Translations under genes and position numbers: made by a program
Shown here: positions 1 through 13,480 of the stretch, piece after piece
Numbering within the stretch: position 1 is the stretch's first letter
Layout: every line of letters begins with the position of its first letter
Assembly (NCBI GenBank): GCA_032622095.1
Contig: CP136068.1
Location: forward strand, 48,788,443-48,852,442
Reading direction: 5' to 3'
DNA length: 64,000 nucleotides
Source: Siphonodentalium dalli
Taxonomy: Eukaryota > Mollusca > Scaphopoda > Gadilida > Siphonodentaliidae
Notes under the pieces: model-generated
What the model was told of the DNA's origin: nothing
The model's database searches: none
Seen by the model: only the letters and a program-made list of their open reading frames with translations

Positions 1-2000
1 TGAGTGTTTTGCTTATCACACACTCTTAATGTGTTGTATATAAACAAATGCTCGTCTCACACAAAGTGGTGTTTTGTGGATAATATAACACTGATACAAT
101 CGTTATATTATACTATTATTAATTTATTCTTGTGAAAATTCATAATTTGGTAACTTTATTTCTAAGTTATACCCCACAATGAAGGCCATCTGTGTCTTTA
201 AACAAACATGAAGTCAGTAAATGTTTTCTGAACAAAAATCAATAGTTGATTTATGTAAAATATGTATATATTTTACATGTAGCAATAAGTTTTATTATAT
301 TTAGCAGGGATAATGCAGACAGCAAGTTATGATATTTCACAGCCAGTTTTAGGGGCGGGGTATTGCTGTTGTAAACTAGAGGTGTGATTGTCCCAATGCG
401 ACTAAGGACCCCCCCCCCCCAAAGTTTTTAAAACACTAAGATGTTTCACATGTCAGTAAACAATTAGTTAAAATAATAAAATAACAGATTCCCATTGCAG
501 GTGCACAACCCTAACCCCTAACACTTATCCTAAACCTATTGACCAAAAATTGTAGGAATAAAAGCTCGGACAAAATTATGCATGTTGCGAAAGTGTTCCA
601 AGTCGAAAAAGGGGAATAACTCCACACAAAAAAGTCGGGCAGACTTCATAATCGCAGTGCACATGTTCCCATGGTACTAAATATATGTGCCAAGTTTAAA
701 ACATTGACCTAAAAAATTCTATGTAAAAAAAGAGGTGGGATCAGGGATGACGGAGAAGGGGGCATGCGGGGACACTTGCCACCCTTGCCCTGGGGAGACC
801 AGTGGACATATTCATGTGCCCACCTGATTGATTTGCCCCCTTGCCCTGGGTGGGACTAAGGTATAACCCTAGTATTCAATATGTTATTCCAATGAAGTAG
901 CAATCAGGAGAATTATAAGTCGAAAAATGGTCATAACACAGTCAAACAAGTTTGGACCAAACTCCAAATCACAGGTACACAGGATGCCATGATGATTGAC
1001 CCCTGCAGAAAATTTGATTAAAATTGAACTATAAAATTCTGAGAAAACGTCCTGCCAAAATTGTGTCCATGGACAGGGTTGATATGATCAAAGTGGAATG
1101 GCAGAATTGATAGTATATTTACCCCCTAGCCGGGGCTCAAGTCCTTTCAAATAAAAAATTGACAAAACACTATACTATCTCACTAAATACTAACTGCTGA
1201 CTCATCGGCTGATAATTTATCAACACATATATTAACCAGCAAATCGTCCATAGCACTTTTGATAGTGAAGAAATTATTTGGTTAGTTCAGAAAGATTCCT
1301 TCATAATTTTCAGCCTTCATTCATGACCTCATTAACATATTCAATACAATCGACTTGGATTATAAAGTTGAATGCGCTAACTGGCTTGAATATCAATAAA
1401 GCTGGGATAATTTTAACTATATGTCAATTAACCACACCACCATTAAAGTTTGTGTTTTTCTTCCGGGCCTCATTTACAACAAAAACAACATGATTTTTAT
1501 AAATCCCAATTTCAAGAATACAAATTGTTATTGCCAATACAATACAGACAAAACTGATGGTTGGATATATTTCTTGTCTATAAAGACATAATAAAGTGGT
1601 TTCTTTCTATCATAATTTGCGTTCAATAGAAGAAATGCAACATGACTTGGTTGAGGGTGATATTAAATGATAGCTTTTCTGGACAGATTCGCTCAATTCA
1701 TATATATTATTTTATACACCAGAATCTACATAACACTTGCTGGGATGAGATATATGTATTATGTTTAAAGTTTGCTGGTCATTGCGACAGAACCATTTTC
1801 ATTGTTTCAACCCGGCCACATTAGCATTTATATACAGCACAATTAGCTTCCTCATACAAAGTTATGGTATTAAGACCCATTTCATGCTCTTTGGATGTTC
1901 TTGCTTGGTATCTACAGACATTCAAACACAAGTGCAATGCTAAGCATGGCATATGCCCCCAACGCTCAGTTTAGAGAGTAAGCAATACTAAATATTTGTG
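1..2000. other. Non-coding, decayed repeat sequence
   Basis: No coding frame is supported here; the small open frames have no recognisable composition or motif. Two stretches (about 560-720 and 900-1080) start with a 'gtcgaaaaa(g/t)gg..ataac' phrase that recurs through the window and are probably old members of the same tandem family as 2010-2860. A C-homopolymer lies near 410-420. Nothing else is seen. Confidence 0.5.
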
Positions 2001-2009
2001 GATTGAAAG

Positions 2010-3265
2010 TTTTTTATTTTCTAAATCCAAGAAGGTCCGTCACTCTGAGGAAATCATTGTATAAAACCCAGTGTATCATTTTGCTCATATATACACCAAT
2101 CACTATTCCAAAGATATTCAAATCCACCTGTTGGTACTTGAGTAACAATGCTAGATGTGAAGCAAAGATTGAGAATCTTGCTACTTCCAAAAAGGGCAAT
2201 AACTCAGACAAAAATATTAGCATTCCAAACCAGTGCCCCTGACGCTCATCCGATGATCCATGCCCAAGGTACAAGCTGAAATTTCATACAGAGACAAAAT
2301 TCAGAAATTCCCAAGTCAAACAAGGGCTGTAACTCTGGAAAAAATGAATGGACGAAACCTGTAGTAACAACTGAATCAGAAGATCCTTGCCCAATTAAGT
2401 TACAAGCTGAAATGTTCTTTCGGACACAAATTTCCAAGTCAAACAAGGGCCTAACTCTTGTAAAAAAAATTATGGACAAAACCCAAAGAATTTGGATATC
2501 TTTTCCCCCAACCTGTGCTATTACAATGCCAAAGGACAACGGAATCCAATAATAAAGACATCCACATCGTAATGTTTGTTATGGACGCGTTGACAGGTTT
2601 TACACTAAATCCAGCAAAGGGCCATAACTCTGGAAAAAAAGTGCAGACAAAAACGTGCACTATGTGGAGATCCTTTCCACAATGCTGGTCTACCATACTA
2701 AAGGACATCTAAAATCGACCATCGATATTTGAGCTGTGTTGTGAAATCTTAGTTACAGACAGGCGGATGGAAGGAAGGACGGCCAGACGAAGGTCTCCTC
2801 TATATTTCCCCAAATCCTCCTTTGGATGTCGGGGGCATAATAAAATTCAAGTCTGACCGTTATTATTATTGGAAATACAATGTGAAATGACTCCAGAATG
2901 AAAATTCAATATAATTCTGAGTCCAAAAATGGCCATAACTCTGGTAGCAGTGAAGGGGACAAATAGTCAGTGGGTATCCTCCCTCTAAACTGGGCTATCA
3001 ACACACCAAAGCACAACCATATCTGATGATCATTGCCGAATAACAAGCTGATATGTTCGTAGAGACAAAATATACAAATTTCCAAGTCGTAAACAAGGAC
3101 CGTACTTAACTCTGGTAAAAATTAATTGACGAAACCCGAAATATGTTAGTATTATTCCCCCCCCCCAACCTGTGCTATCACCATGCCAAATGACAACAAC
3201 ATACAATTATTAATACCCAAGGTGATGTATTCTGAAGAATGGACAGACGTACAGATGGACGGAAG
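2010..3265. repeat. Diverged tandem repeat, 'ataactctgg' family
   Basis: Degenerate units of about 120-170 bp each contain 'aagtcaaacaagggc', a form of 'ataactctgg', 'aaaaa.gaatggacgaaacc' and 'cctgtgctatcacaatgcc'. The 'aactctgg' phrase recurs near 2200, 2325, 2450, 2620, 2930 and 3110. Two blocks end in purine-rich 'gacagacgtacagatggacgg'-like tails (about 2756-2790 and 3237-3262). This style of repeat is common in mollusc genomes (recollection, not searched). Frames read through it are chance. Confidence 0.6.
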
Positions 3266-3497
3266 TACAGAATGGAATATCAACAACGGCATTGGGCACT
3301 CTTTTGAAAGCACACCCGACGGCGAACTTTATATTAAATATTACGTCAATATCAGGCAAAGGTATTGGGGGTGAAGTGTAAAAGTATCTTACTGATACCT
3401 CCTCTCCCAATCACCAATACACAGATTTATTACATTGAGTATGACAAACATGAAATACATTGAGATCAAATGACCCAATTTAATGCTGATATATCTA

Positions 3498-3615
3498 AAG
3501 ATAAACAAAGAAGGATAACTTTAGAGAAGTAAAAATCCTCTTCTGAAAGCAGTCATGATGTTGAACCTCCGTAACAAATTCCATTCAGATCTGATGACCT
3601 TTGAATGAGATTATA
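3498..3615. repeat. Dispersed repeat, copy 1 (with 12097-12220)
   Basis: Shares 'gataaacaaagaaggataact', 'gaaagcagtcatgatg.tgaacctcc' and '.atttagatc' in the same order and orientation with 12097-12220. The copies are clearly diverged, so the family is old. No terminal repeats seen. Confidence 0.5.
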
Positions 3616-3918
3616 CAGTACCCCCAAGACGAATCAGCCCCATTCAGCTCATTGCGGCGATTGGTCCACTCAAAATTGAGGTGGATCTCGGCAGCAATCC
3701 CCGACATCTAAAAGCGCCATTTTTGAGTGGAAAGGATTATAATCTAATGCCCATTGAAACTTTTGTCGCCGCGAGTTGCCGCAAATGCTACCAACACCAC
3801 AAATAGATGATCTTATATATGTTGGACTGATATGTTGTACGGCATACATGTACATGTACTTACATGTATATATCGCAGATCTACAGTGAAGTTCTGTGAT
3901 GGTAAAGGTGAGAAGTAT

Positions 3919-4044
3919 CAGCCCTCTTAATTGGCTATGGCAATCAGCAATGCCGAAGCCATTTGCTGGAGTAAACTTGGCCATGGCAAAGGATTTCCGT
4001 AACAGCTGACTGCCGAAGCCAAAAAATCTGAATTAAAAGGGCTG
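3919..4044. mobile_element. Short MITE with CAGCCCT termini and 7-bp target duplication
   Basis: The 126-bp element starts CAGCCCTCTTAATT and ends with its complement AATTAAAAGGGCTG. The flanks repeat 'gaagtat' (3912-3918 and 4045-4051), the expected mark of a cut-and-paste insertion. The inside has complementary 'gcaatgccgaagcc' and 'gccgaagccaaa' phrases. A diverged relative lies at 22355-22475. Termini and an apparent 7-8 bp duplication suggest a hAT-type non-autonomous element, but the superfamily is inference. Confidence 0.65.
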
Positions 4045-4090
4045 GAAGTATCGACATAATCATAGTCTATGAAGCTTAGAAATATATTGC

Positions 4091-4345
4091 CCCAGACCCC
4101 TGCACCGATTTCAACCGAATTTGGTGTGGTGACTCTGGATACCGCTGCAGATGTTATTTTAAAGGGATCTTTTTCTTCAAAATTTCAAAAATAATTTTGA
4201 TTCTACATTGTATTTGTATTATTTTTTTTCATTTTTAAATGGAGCAAGTAGTTCAATCTAAAAAAAAAATGCATTTATAACATCCGTCAGGATACCCCAA
4301 GTCACCACACCAAATTTTATTGAAATCGGGTCTGGGAGAAAAATT
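4091..4345. repeat. Inverted repeat, about 60-bp arms
   Basis: The left arm (ccccagacccctgcaccgat, then the 'ttggtgtggtgac' phrase, to about 4157) is complementary to the right arm (about 4278-4340, with 'gtcaccacaccaaattt' and 'gaaatcgggtctggg'). The arms are about 80-85% matched and the loop is AT-rich. Probably a decayed MITE. Confidence 0.5.
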
Positions 4346-5026
4346 GCGGACATACAGACATATAATGAAACCATCCTTGCGTTGTTCATAGTGTTCCGGC
4401 ATATTGCGGTGAATCACTTCAATTCGTGGTGGAAAATTGGATGTTGGCAAATTGCTGTGATTTCTCACTTAAAAAAGGCCTGCCGCATTGAGCAGAATGA
4501 GGCTGCTTCATCTTGGGGGCACTGTAACTGGATAGACAGAAAACCACTACTTTCAGGTGAAATTAAGGACTCTAGAATGGAAAATGCTAACAATGAAATT
4601 GGGGGCTCATGATTGCTCCGGAAGCCAAACATCCATTCCAATTTTCATTCGGTATGTCATCCAATAATTCATAGCCGAGATGAATGCCTGGTTAAGCAGA
4701 CAGTCAGACATACATATGGAAAAATCAATCCAGTATACATGTATCTCCCATTTCTTGTGTGGTTACTTTAGTTGTCATCTGTCTCTGTTCTGAAAGGGTA
4801 AATAGCATGATTACCTAATAATAAATTACCTATTAATATAATATTACTAGAAGTCAATTGCTTGCCATCAGAATGAGTTGAATATTGGAATTTAAGACCT
4901 GTTGTCAATTATAAGCCATAGAAAAATGCATGAAGCTAAAAATTAGTCATTTCTAAAGGCAAAATCTGTTTTCTAACAACGCACTCAATATGCCAGCATG
5001 TTTCATTTTATATAGAACTAGCATGT

Positions 5027-6187
5027 TAGCCCGCCACTGGCGTGGTTGGTCAGAAACATGACATTTTGTAAATTATTTTGTTTTTATTGAATTTTTTTTA
5101 AATTTTGTAATATTTTAATTTTTGGTTTTTTAATTTATTTGTTTTTTTTTTTAAATTAATTGAATTTTTTTTTTAATTTAAAGGTACTCAATCCGAACAG
5201 AGGGTCCCCATCTCAACAGATTCCAACAACAACAATCCGATCAGAGGGTCCTATATTACTATTTCTTTGGCTTTGGGGGTAAAAAATATTTGATTCGAGT
5301 CGAGGAACCCATCAAACAAAGCTCAGAGTTATTAGATATTGATTTTTGAAATTTGTTATTTACTCGAGATGAGTACTAATAATTGCCTTCAACTGCCGTA
5401 ATCTGCTCGGGATGTGTACACCAAAATCTATTCAAACAGACAAGGATGGATAACTCTAAAATCAAGTGGTAATAATAACGCAATTTCTGGGCCAGAAAGT
5501 ATTCCCGATAATGAAAAATAATAGATTTCTAAAATTGATATCTAACAAATCTGAGCTTTGATGGGTGACTTCCTCGACTGGAATAAAATATTTCTGAAAT
5601 AGTAATTGAGAGGAGTTTTATCGGATTGAGTACTTTTAATTGTTTTTTCAGTTTTAAATTTTTTTAATTAATTTTTTGTTTTTCAATCATGTTTCAATGA
5701 GTTAATTCTGCCTTTTTCGGGCGGAAAAACTGACCCGATGAAATCCCCCCCCCCCCTTCCTAGGAACGACAGACATAAGAATCACACAACACGCATTTTT
5801 TGTTTTTCAATGAGTTAATTCTGCCTTTTTAATCGAGATAAATGCATTTCGCGTTTTGCATCCGTAGTTTCGTACGCATGGGTAACCGTTTAGCAATGTC
5901 GATGGCAATAAAGAGCGTCAGTCGGTTAACAACTACAATATGGTCAATATAAAGAATGTTGATGCCTTAACCCCCAAAGTGCCGTTTGCGGTGATTTTGA
6001 TGATTGGGAGTGGAGAATGGGTGCTCAGAGCTTGTCCAAAATGCGACGTTGATGATCCCCGTGGGTTTTTACGCTTATATACGAAATTGAGCTCGATCCG
6101 TGCAGCCGTTTTCGATTCTATAAAGTACCCACATACACACATATATACACACATATATATATACGGAGTTCTCAAAATATATAGTAG
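5027..6187. repeat. Dispersed repeat unit, copy 1
   Basis: Begins ACTAGCATGTTAGCCCGCCA, followed by 'ctggcg.ggt.ggtcagaaacatgac'. It ends in 'gattctataaagtacccaca' and a tandem 'acacatatat' tract. Near the end is a block of about 160 bp ('gtgccgtttgcggtgatttt ... ttgagctcgatcc') that recurs at 6530-6660. The next copy starts directly at 6188, so the copies are head to tail. No protein is recognised. The ACA/TAT-rich tail is reminiscent of retroposon or Penelope-type repeats, but this is unproven. Confidence 0.5.
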
Positions 6188-6665
6188 ACTAGCAGGCTAG
6201 CCCGCCACTGGCGGCGTTCGTCAGAAACATGACAATTTTAATTTTTTTAATTAATTTTTTAGTTTGAGCTCAATCAGTTCGAGTCTATAAAGGATACACA
6301 CATATATATCATTTGTGGGTACCCGTTTCAAGGTGAAGATCACCTAGGGCGGAAAAACTGACCCGCTCCGCGTTCCTAGGAAGCCCTAAGTACGTAAGAA
6401 TCACACGCTCATGTCTGTATACTAACGCACACGCCCAGACCCAGACGTAAGAATCACATTACGCACATACGCTCTTTATCAACTACACTGCGGATAGGAA
6501 CGCTCTTTAACTATCAACCCGATTAACCCCCGCAGTGCTGTTTGCGGTGATTTTGATGATTGGGAGTGGAGAATGAGTGCTCAGAGCTTGTCCAAAATGT
6601 GACGTCGATGATCCCTGTGGGTTTTTACCCTTATATATGAAATTTGAGCTCGATCCATATCACAT
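6188..6665. repeat. Dispersed repeat unit, shortened copy 2
   Basis: Starts ACTAGCAGGCTAGCCCGCCA, matching the head of the copy at 5027. It reaches a 'gagtctataaaggatacaca' tail at about 6271-6310 and is followed by further partial sequence ('gggcggaaaaactgacccg' and the 'gcggtgattttgatgattgg' block) in the same order as copy 1. Much of the AT-rich middle of copy 1 is absent. Confidence 0.5.
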
Positions 6666-6757
6666 AGATAAGATCTATGTTGCGATACAAATTATCATTT
6701 TGTTATAATTTGCCAAGATTATGTCATTTCTTCACACATATGATAAAAACGTGAAAC

Positions 6758-6866
6758 AATTTTAGATCAACCTTGACACCAACACCCTCATAATTTAAAT
6801 ATATAGTTTCATTGAAACTATATATTTAAAATATGAGGGTGTTGGTGGCAAGGTTGATATAAAATT
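6758..6866. repeat. Near-perfect 109-bp hairpin
   Basis: The left half, 'aattttagatcaaccttgac' through the 'ccaacaccctcata' and 'atatagtttca' phrases, is almost perfectly complementary to the right half, with no real loop. Transcribed, it would fold into a stem of about 54 bp. Likely a palindromic MITE; no clear target duplication was found. Confidence 0.7.
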
Positions 6867-7440
6867 AGGTATGTTTGCTTGTTCGGTAAAAATCTAAATT
6901 CTTATTAGTTTCATTGTGAATATCAGATATTTTAATCATAAGCCTTCATTTGTCCAACACCATCCAATGTCGGTTTTGTCAAAGAACCTCAATAAAACAT
7001 ATTTTTTATTTTCAGTTGTTAGTATGCTATTTTTAAATTATGCCGGTCACCAAAAATCATTCCATTTATTTTGTCCTGGCCTGCCCAGGGTAATTTGCCC
7101 ATTCCAGCCAAGCATAATGAATGTAATGGAATCAGACTCTAGAGGTTCAGTGTCCGAGTACTGTCTAATAAATTTCACTCAAAGAAATGACTATATACTA
7201 TATATTAGTTATATATTATGAGAATCCTTTTTAGATTCCAATGGATTTGTCTATTAACACTTCCACTCTGACTACATCAATATTTTTAGGTTTAGCCGTT
7301 TATTGAAATTTGAGTTAAAACAAAATATCTAAATCACATATCCAGCATTTGGGCATAAAACCCTGTTAAAACGATATGACTAAAGTCTGCAGAAAAAAAA
7401 ACACAGCCCCTAGTCCGGCAGCCAAACCATTATTTTTAGC

Positions 7441-8257
7441 TGTTGCATGTTTTTTTGCATATAAATTTTTTTCTTTGTGGATTCCGGTGGTCTGGGGTAT
7501 CCGTCTGAAGAATTCACCGGCTGACCCACTGGCAGCTTTGGGGAATTTAAGAAAATTTGGGTTAAACTAAGATAGCGGTAAATATTTCTATCCTTGCCAC
7601 AAGGAGAAAGTTTCTACTGGGAAAGAGCCAGAAAAGTATACCATGATATATGCTTTTGGGATCCCATTGTCACACCGACCAATCATTTCTGCGCTGTGGT
7701 GGGTATTTGTCTGCTGCCCTGGAGAGTACGGCCGCTGTGGCATTAAATAACGTTTTTTTTTCAAGCGACTGAAACTCAGACACTCACTTATATCAACATG
7801 GACAGATAATTATCATATTTATTACAAAGGTCCACAGCCCTGTAGCGTGATATTAGTGCCAACAGATGCATGCTTCCATGCCTCTCCATTAGTTTCTATG
7901 TCTGAGAAAAACGCTACACAAAATGACTGGGCAGTTTTCGCCATGAAATTTTAAGTGTTAATTCTTCGAAGTTCTATCATTTATTTGAACTCGATTGGCT
8001 CAGTAAAATTGATTCAATTCGAGATTCGATTTGATTTCAAATCGACGGAATCGTTTGCCTGATTTGATTCAAGATTTGATTCAAAATGGAAACAACTGAT
8101 TCGCAGGGCCCTAATTTTGACTTCCTTCTTGATTTAACCCAAAGTTCTCAAATTCCCCAAGGCTGTCAGCTTGTCAGCCAGTGGATTCTTCAGAACAGTG
8201 CTCTAGACCACTCAAATCCACTGAGAAAAAAACTTTATACGTGAAAACAAGCATTTG
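7441..8257. repeat. Inverted repeat with about 140-bp diverged arms
   Basis: Left arm (about 7441-7582) and right arm (about 8122-8257) are complementary: 'gaattcaccggctgaccca' and 'tttggggaatttaagaaaa' on the left pair with 'gtcagccagtggattc' and 'tctcaaattccccaa' on the right. The loop of about 540 bp contains 'attcgatttgatt' style simple sequence. Probably an old foldback-type or MITE insertion. The 64-residue frame in the left arm is not supported as coding. Confidence 0.45.
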
Positions 8258-8399
8258 TGACTTGGTGGCATGTTAGAATTCCACATTTTTCCACATCGTT
8301 TCCCATGCCATTGCTTTTTGCCATGGCCAATTGACCTATCCCTACGTCCCGCCCACCTGTAGACTGCATGGTTACTATAACTACGCACCACAAGCCATC

Positions 8400-11370
8400 T
8401 CAATTCCGCTATCTCTTCAGTGCTAAATTAGCTTCCGATGAGAAAGAACTGTGTTGTTAAACGCCATGTAACACGATAATATAGCTTCGTTCTGAATATC
8501 ACGATTTTCAAGATACCTTTGTGCGTGTATGCAACATGTAAAAGTGAATGTCGTTAGATATAAACAAAAATAGAACCATTTAAAAAAAAAAACAGTTGTG
8601 ATTGTTAAACAACAAAGATAGATGTTTAGGCATACGTTGAATCAAACGGTGTAAATGAAGCCATTATGAAACTTCAATATCAAATAACAAATTTAATATC
8701 GAAGCTATGCTGATGAAATAAACCAAACGGGGGTGTACATGTGGTAATTAATCTATAATCCCTCTTTGGTCGAAATAAATATAACGAGATCAGTTTACCA
8801 TACACGAGCGTCCTGAATGAACCCTGCATGGTGACATCAGACCGGATGCAAAGGATTATCAAATAATGGCCTTTTAAAATTCCACATCCTATATTTGCCA
8901 TAAATAAAGTGCATTAAAGAAAACGCCGACTATCATGGAGTCAGTTACATGTTGCCATGTCGAGGCAACAATGGCACAAAGTGAACTTGTTCGGTGAAGG
9001 TTGCATGTATACACTGCGAAGCACGTGCAATGTGTGAAATTTCGTGCAATTAAAAAATCCTGGAAAACATCTGTTGATTCTCATTTATATGTACATTGTC
9101 GGAGGAAGCTTTAGATTCTCAAATGGATTCAGTAAGATCGACGTTCGCACGATATCATACAGGTTAGTGTTAATAGCAGACATTCGAACTCAATATTACC
9201 ACGATGTTATAACAGCAACAAATGTATACATTTATAATGAAAAACACTTCACATAAAACACATACTCGCGGCACAATTAATATTCATAACGCATCATCGA
9301 TCGGGACTGCTATTTCCACGTGTTAGTCTGAAATCTGTTTATATATAAATATTGAAATTTAAATTACACTAGGATCCGAGTGTGGTCGTTGGCATTGTTC
9401 AATCCAGCGTAAAGAGATGTCATAGTTATTTTTTAATTTAGGAAACCGAACTAAAACATGTATAAATATCGTTCGTCAACCGGACATGTTCCCCATGCAC
9501 ATATCAACACCATTGTAGCTTTTTAAGACATATTTTGCACTCGTGTTCGTAAATTCCCTATAGTTTACAACTGTAGTTAGGGACCGGCTTGTGGTGCGAT
9601 TCATATCACTAGGCAGGCGTATGTCACTTCCGGATTTAAGCTATCGGCTCATTGGCTATAATTGAAATTGGGGCGGTACCTACGGATAGGTCCATTTCCA
9701 GGACTGAAAACATATACAGAGCTGAAAATAAAATTCCTTCCAAGTCTACTTCTTCTTAGGTGCAAACCTTCGGGAAGTATTATCGCACCGGCATTCTTTG
9801 AGGCGGAAGTGACAAATGTGTCAGATGTACAATAAGTAATGTCATGTAATTTACTGGGAGAAGACCATGACACAGAAACCAGGTCATGTGTACATAATTT
9901 TGCTGCCGTGTCCCGATGGCTGTAATGATATACTTGGTCATGATACAATACGAATCATAATACGTCATTATCAACAATACGATACATATTGTGATACACT
10001 AAATTAGTATTCCCAAACTAATATGACCTCAATTACCAGAACCAACATGTTTGTTTAATTAGGTGATGGAATTAATGTTAAATTGCAGTTTAATAGCAGA
10101 GGCACTTTGTAGAAAACATATGTTTTATACATTATATATATATATATAGACAAGGCCAAACATCTTTTGGTTTCCAATACCTTAAATTTGTTCCATTTCT
10201 GACTCACTGAACCGATTATGGCCACGTAAATGGCATTTTCGCTTGTTTTTCATCTTCCAAAAGTGAAAGAAAATCTCCTTGCACTCTCAAATGCAGTGGA
10301 ATGTCCAAACAAAATTTGTGTATACATTGAATTGAGAAAATTGCTTTGAATCGAACCATCGACATGAAATCTACAGCTAGTAATCAGCAGCAAATGTGAC
10401 CCTCTTTGTCTGGTCTATCAGGGTCGATATTTAATATACATAACGTTTTTTTTCTGACCCTGTTTTCGTAAACAAAGCCACGTGAGTTGATATCGACCAA
10501 TCAGAAAGAGGGTTATATTTTTCCCCACATTAATGGCGATTCAGTCATATTAATGGTTCGCGCAGAAAGATTTCTACCACTTGAAAGTATAAAACAAGTT
10601 TATATTGGCATTCCACAACATTTAACACTGTAAGGAGCGTTTCTATCACTTTTGGAAGTAGAAATTTACGCGACAATACCGTTTACCCGACCATAATCGT
10701 TGCAGCGAGTCAGAAATTCAACGATGACGGCTGTACTGGCCATGCTATTCCGTACCGAATATTGTCACCCCCTGTGGTATGTATATAAGGTATATTTTGA
10801 AATATTTTTTCTACAAGCTCCCTGTGTTTAACAGCTGATAGCTAGATGAGTCAAATACACATAATAAACTAACATGTACACTTAAGAGAATATTGGAGGT
10901 GTTGCTCTTATGCACATGCCCATCTTCAGAAATGATTTGATTTCCTTTATCAAGATGGCCCGTGTATCGTACGAAAGTGATACATTGAATTCACAATGAA
11001 TTATACAGCCATAACCCACCCCAAGGTCAAAGTCAATAAATGTTTCAAAACACTTTAAATAGTATTTACCAACTGATCCTGCAGAACTTCTATGGATTCT
11101 TTGTCTTGCGAATGTTTGTACATGCTGCCATCTCTGTCATCAGTACCCGACAGCTACATGCAGACAACAGTAACAAATGTGTCATTTTTGATACCAGGTG
11201 CTTTCCTGCTGTGCCTGGCTGCATCTGAATAAAAAGAAATAAACTTTTAGTGAACTATTAGAACAAATACCACGTTAGAATTTGATAAGCAATTCGCAGT
11301 ATTCAATAATATATATTTGTAATATGTAGCTTGGAATCTGGTGAGACAATAAACAGTTTCAACAAGTGCA
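8400..11370. other. Intergenic, nothing recognised
   Basis: No supported gene, RNA or clear repeat. A TA dinucleotide tract lies near 10132-10148. Open frames of 60-100 codons occur on both strands without codon-like composition or motifs. Confidence 0.4.
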
Positions 11371-11384
11371 ACAGCAAGCATAGT

Positions 11385-12096
11385 ATTTGCCCCCCCCCCC
11401 CCCACATTCAGTTTAGAGAGTGGGCAATGCTATTTAAAATGTTTGTATGGAGGAAAATTTGAGCTGTACTCTATGTTCAAGAAGATCCATAACTCTTAAG
11501 ATGAAGATCAATTGTATCATGAAACCAATCATATTAGCTGTAACCTCTCACTATTGTCTATCATTATACTAGGGTGAATCCACCAACCGGTGCCATTCAA
11601 TGTCAACATCGATCACCTGATTCAAGATCAACATGAATCGGTTTGCGGATTCAGATATTTTGGAATGGGCATTAGTTTTGTGTCATCTCATTTTGTAATA
11701 ATTATTTAAAACGGAATCTTTGATTTATCTGCTATATTTAAAATGGAGGTTTCTGTTCCTGGAAGAAAACAGTTTTTTTTCCTTGAACATTACTCCATTG
11801 TTGATAATATAATATCAAATAAAACAAGTACACCGCCCAGAGTATCCCCTCTCCAAGGTGGAGGTTTATTAATTTTCTGATGTTACTTAATGCGATTGAT
11901 ATTAATTTTGTCAGTGATGCCTTAATAAAATTTACATTGAAATCAGTTCATATTTGTTATCAAGCCAGACAGAGCAAAGTTGCCAAAAAAAATGATAATT
12001 CATAAAAACTAAAACTAAGGCATCCTTTTGAGAACATTTGTGATCGCAAACCTCCATATCAAAATTCATATCTGCACAATTGGCATATGATTTCCT
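11385..12096. repeat. Decayed 'ataactctg' family sequence
   Basis: Contains a C-homopolymer (about 11390-11403), then 'cattcagtttagagagtggg' like that near 1960-1980 ('ctcagtttagagagta'). It continues with 'ccataactcttaagatgaa', resembling the tandem units at 2010-3265. Old and partial. No coding potential seen. Confidence 0.4.
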
Positions 12097-12220
12097 GATA
12101 AACAAAGAAGGATAACTCTAAAGTGGAAAACATGAACATCATTTGCCCCTCGTTTGAAAGCAGTCATGATGGTGAACCTCCATACTATTTCATTTAGATC
12201 CTATAACCATTGGTTGAGAT
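12097..12220. repeat. Dispersed repeat, copy 2 (with 3498-3615)
   Basis: Same ordered phrases as 3498-3615 ('gataaacaaagaaggataact', 'gaaagcagtcatgatggtga'), diverged, same strand. Runs straight into the 'ctcccatctagagg' tandem block. Confidence 0.5.
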
Positions 12221-12234
12221 AGATGCACGGACGA

Positions 12235-13480
12235 CCAAAAAAAACCCACATTTCCAGATAAACCAGATGGCTGTTGGCGGCCATGTTTTTTTAAACAAAT
12301 TTTTTGTCAAATATTGACAGCTCCCATCTAGAGGCTACCCCAAAGATCCATATGAAGTTTGGTGACAATCGGATGAGGTATGTGGCCTGTATGGTGTGCC
12401 GAAGGATTTAGTAATGCAAAGAGTAAAATCTATTTTCACACGAAGTCCCATTACCAGCCCTCCAATTTAGGAAAAAATGTCCCACGGCAAATGTAATGCT
12501 GTGGCATGTTAGAATCCACATGTTGCTACGGCATTTCCAACAGCATTGCTTATTGCCAACAATATTATTGGTAGATTTTTGGCACAGCTGCATGTTATAT
12601 GTACTTTTCACCGTGATATGCTGAGAGTTTTCTTATTGGAAACAATGAACTAAATGGTTTCCCATAGACGACAGTGTTAACGTTTTGGCCAAATTCAGTA
12701 ATTGAAGCCTGCAGGCCACTCCAGTGATGTTTACCCAGTTAGATTGACACCAGTTGATCACGAAAATGCAAGTAAAATCATAGGTCATGCATTTACTTTT
12801 TTACATAAATCCCCAAGGGCTATCCCACAGCCAAATTTTATCTGGAAAAACCCAGAACTACAGCAGCTAGTTAAATAAATTTTCCACTCATAAAAATCCG
12901 CTCCACCATTAATTCACCAGTTTAAATTATTTAGATATGATGTACAAATCAAATAAACAAGATTGCATCCTTGAATAACTTGTCACATGTATCAGGTGAA
13001 GGCAATTCTTCGGTTACCTTCACCGGCTTAGCATTCCGCGGTGCCCTCACTCCCCGACTCTGGAACACATTTATCTCTCTGATTCCTGTGTACATGTCTA
13101 GGACTATAATACACACAAGGCGTAAATGTGGCCTGTAGGGTGTGCCGAAGAATTTTGTCATGCAAAGAGTAAAATCCAAGATGGCTGCTAGCGGCCATAT
13201 TTTTCAATGAATTTCGGAAATAATCGATGGCTCCCATCTAGAGGTCACCCCGAAGATCCATATTAAGTTTGGTGATGATCGGATGAGGGATGTGGTCTGA
13301 AGTCTAAAAGGGTGTGCAAAGAGTAAAGTTTCATGATGGCTGCATGCTGACGGCCATGTTTTTCATTGAAAATCACTAAAAAATGGTAGCTCCCATCTAG
13401 AGGTGATTCAAAACATTACTCCAATAAATGCGGGCTGCAGGGGGTGCTGATGGATTCAAATATGAAAATCAAAAATGGCT
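12235..13480. repeat. Interrupted tandem repeat, 'gctcccatctagagg' units
   Basis: Units contain a form of 'atggctg..ggccatgtttttc', 'agctcccatctagaggt.acc', 'cc.aagatccatat.aagttt' and 'tggtga..atcggatgagg'. They occur at about 12260-12430, 13170-13310, 13320-13430 and partly to 13480. About 700 bp of other sequence, including a possible LINE scrap at 13004-13100, separates the first from the rest. Non-coding. Confidence 0.6.
13004..13100 (+). pseudogene. Possible LINE carboxy-terminal scrap
   Basis: One plus-strand frame reads FRGALTPRLWNTFISLIP, resembling the 'SFxxxGPRLWNxLPxxIR' stretch often found at the C-terminus of reverse transcriptases from CR1/RTE-like LINEs. Only about 30 codons are visible and the surrounding sequence is ordinary repeat. 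Similarity is from memory of the family pattern, so the call is weak. Confidence 0.25.
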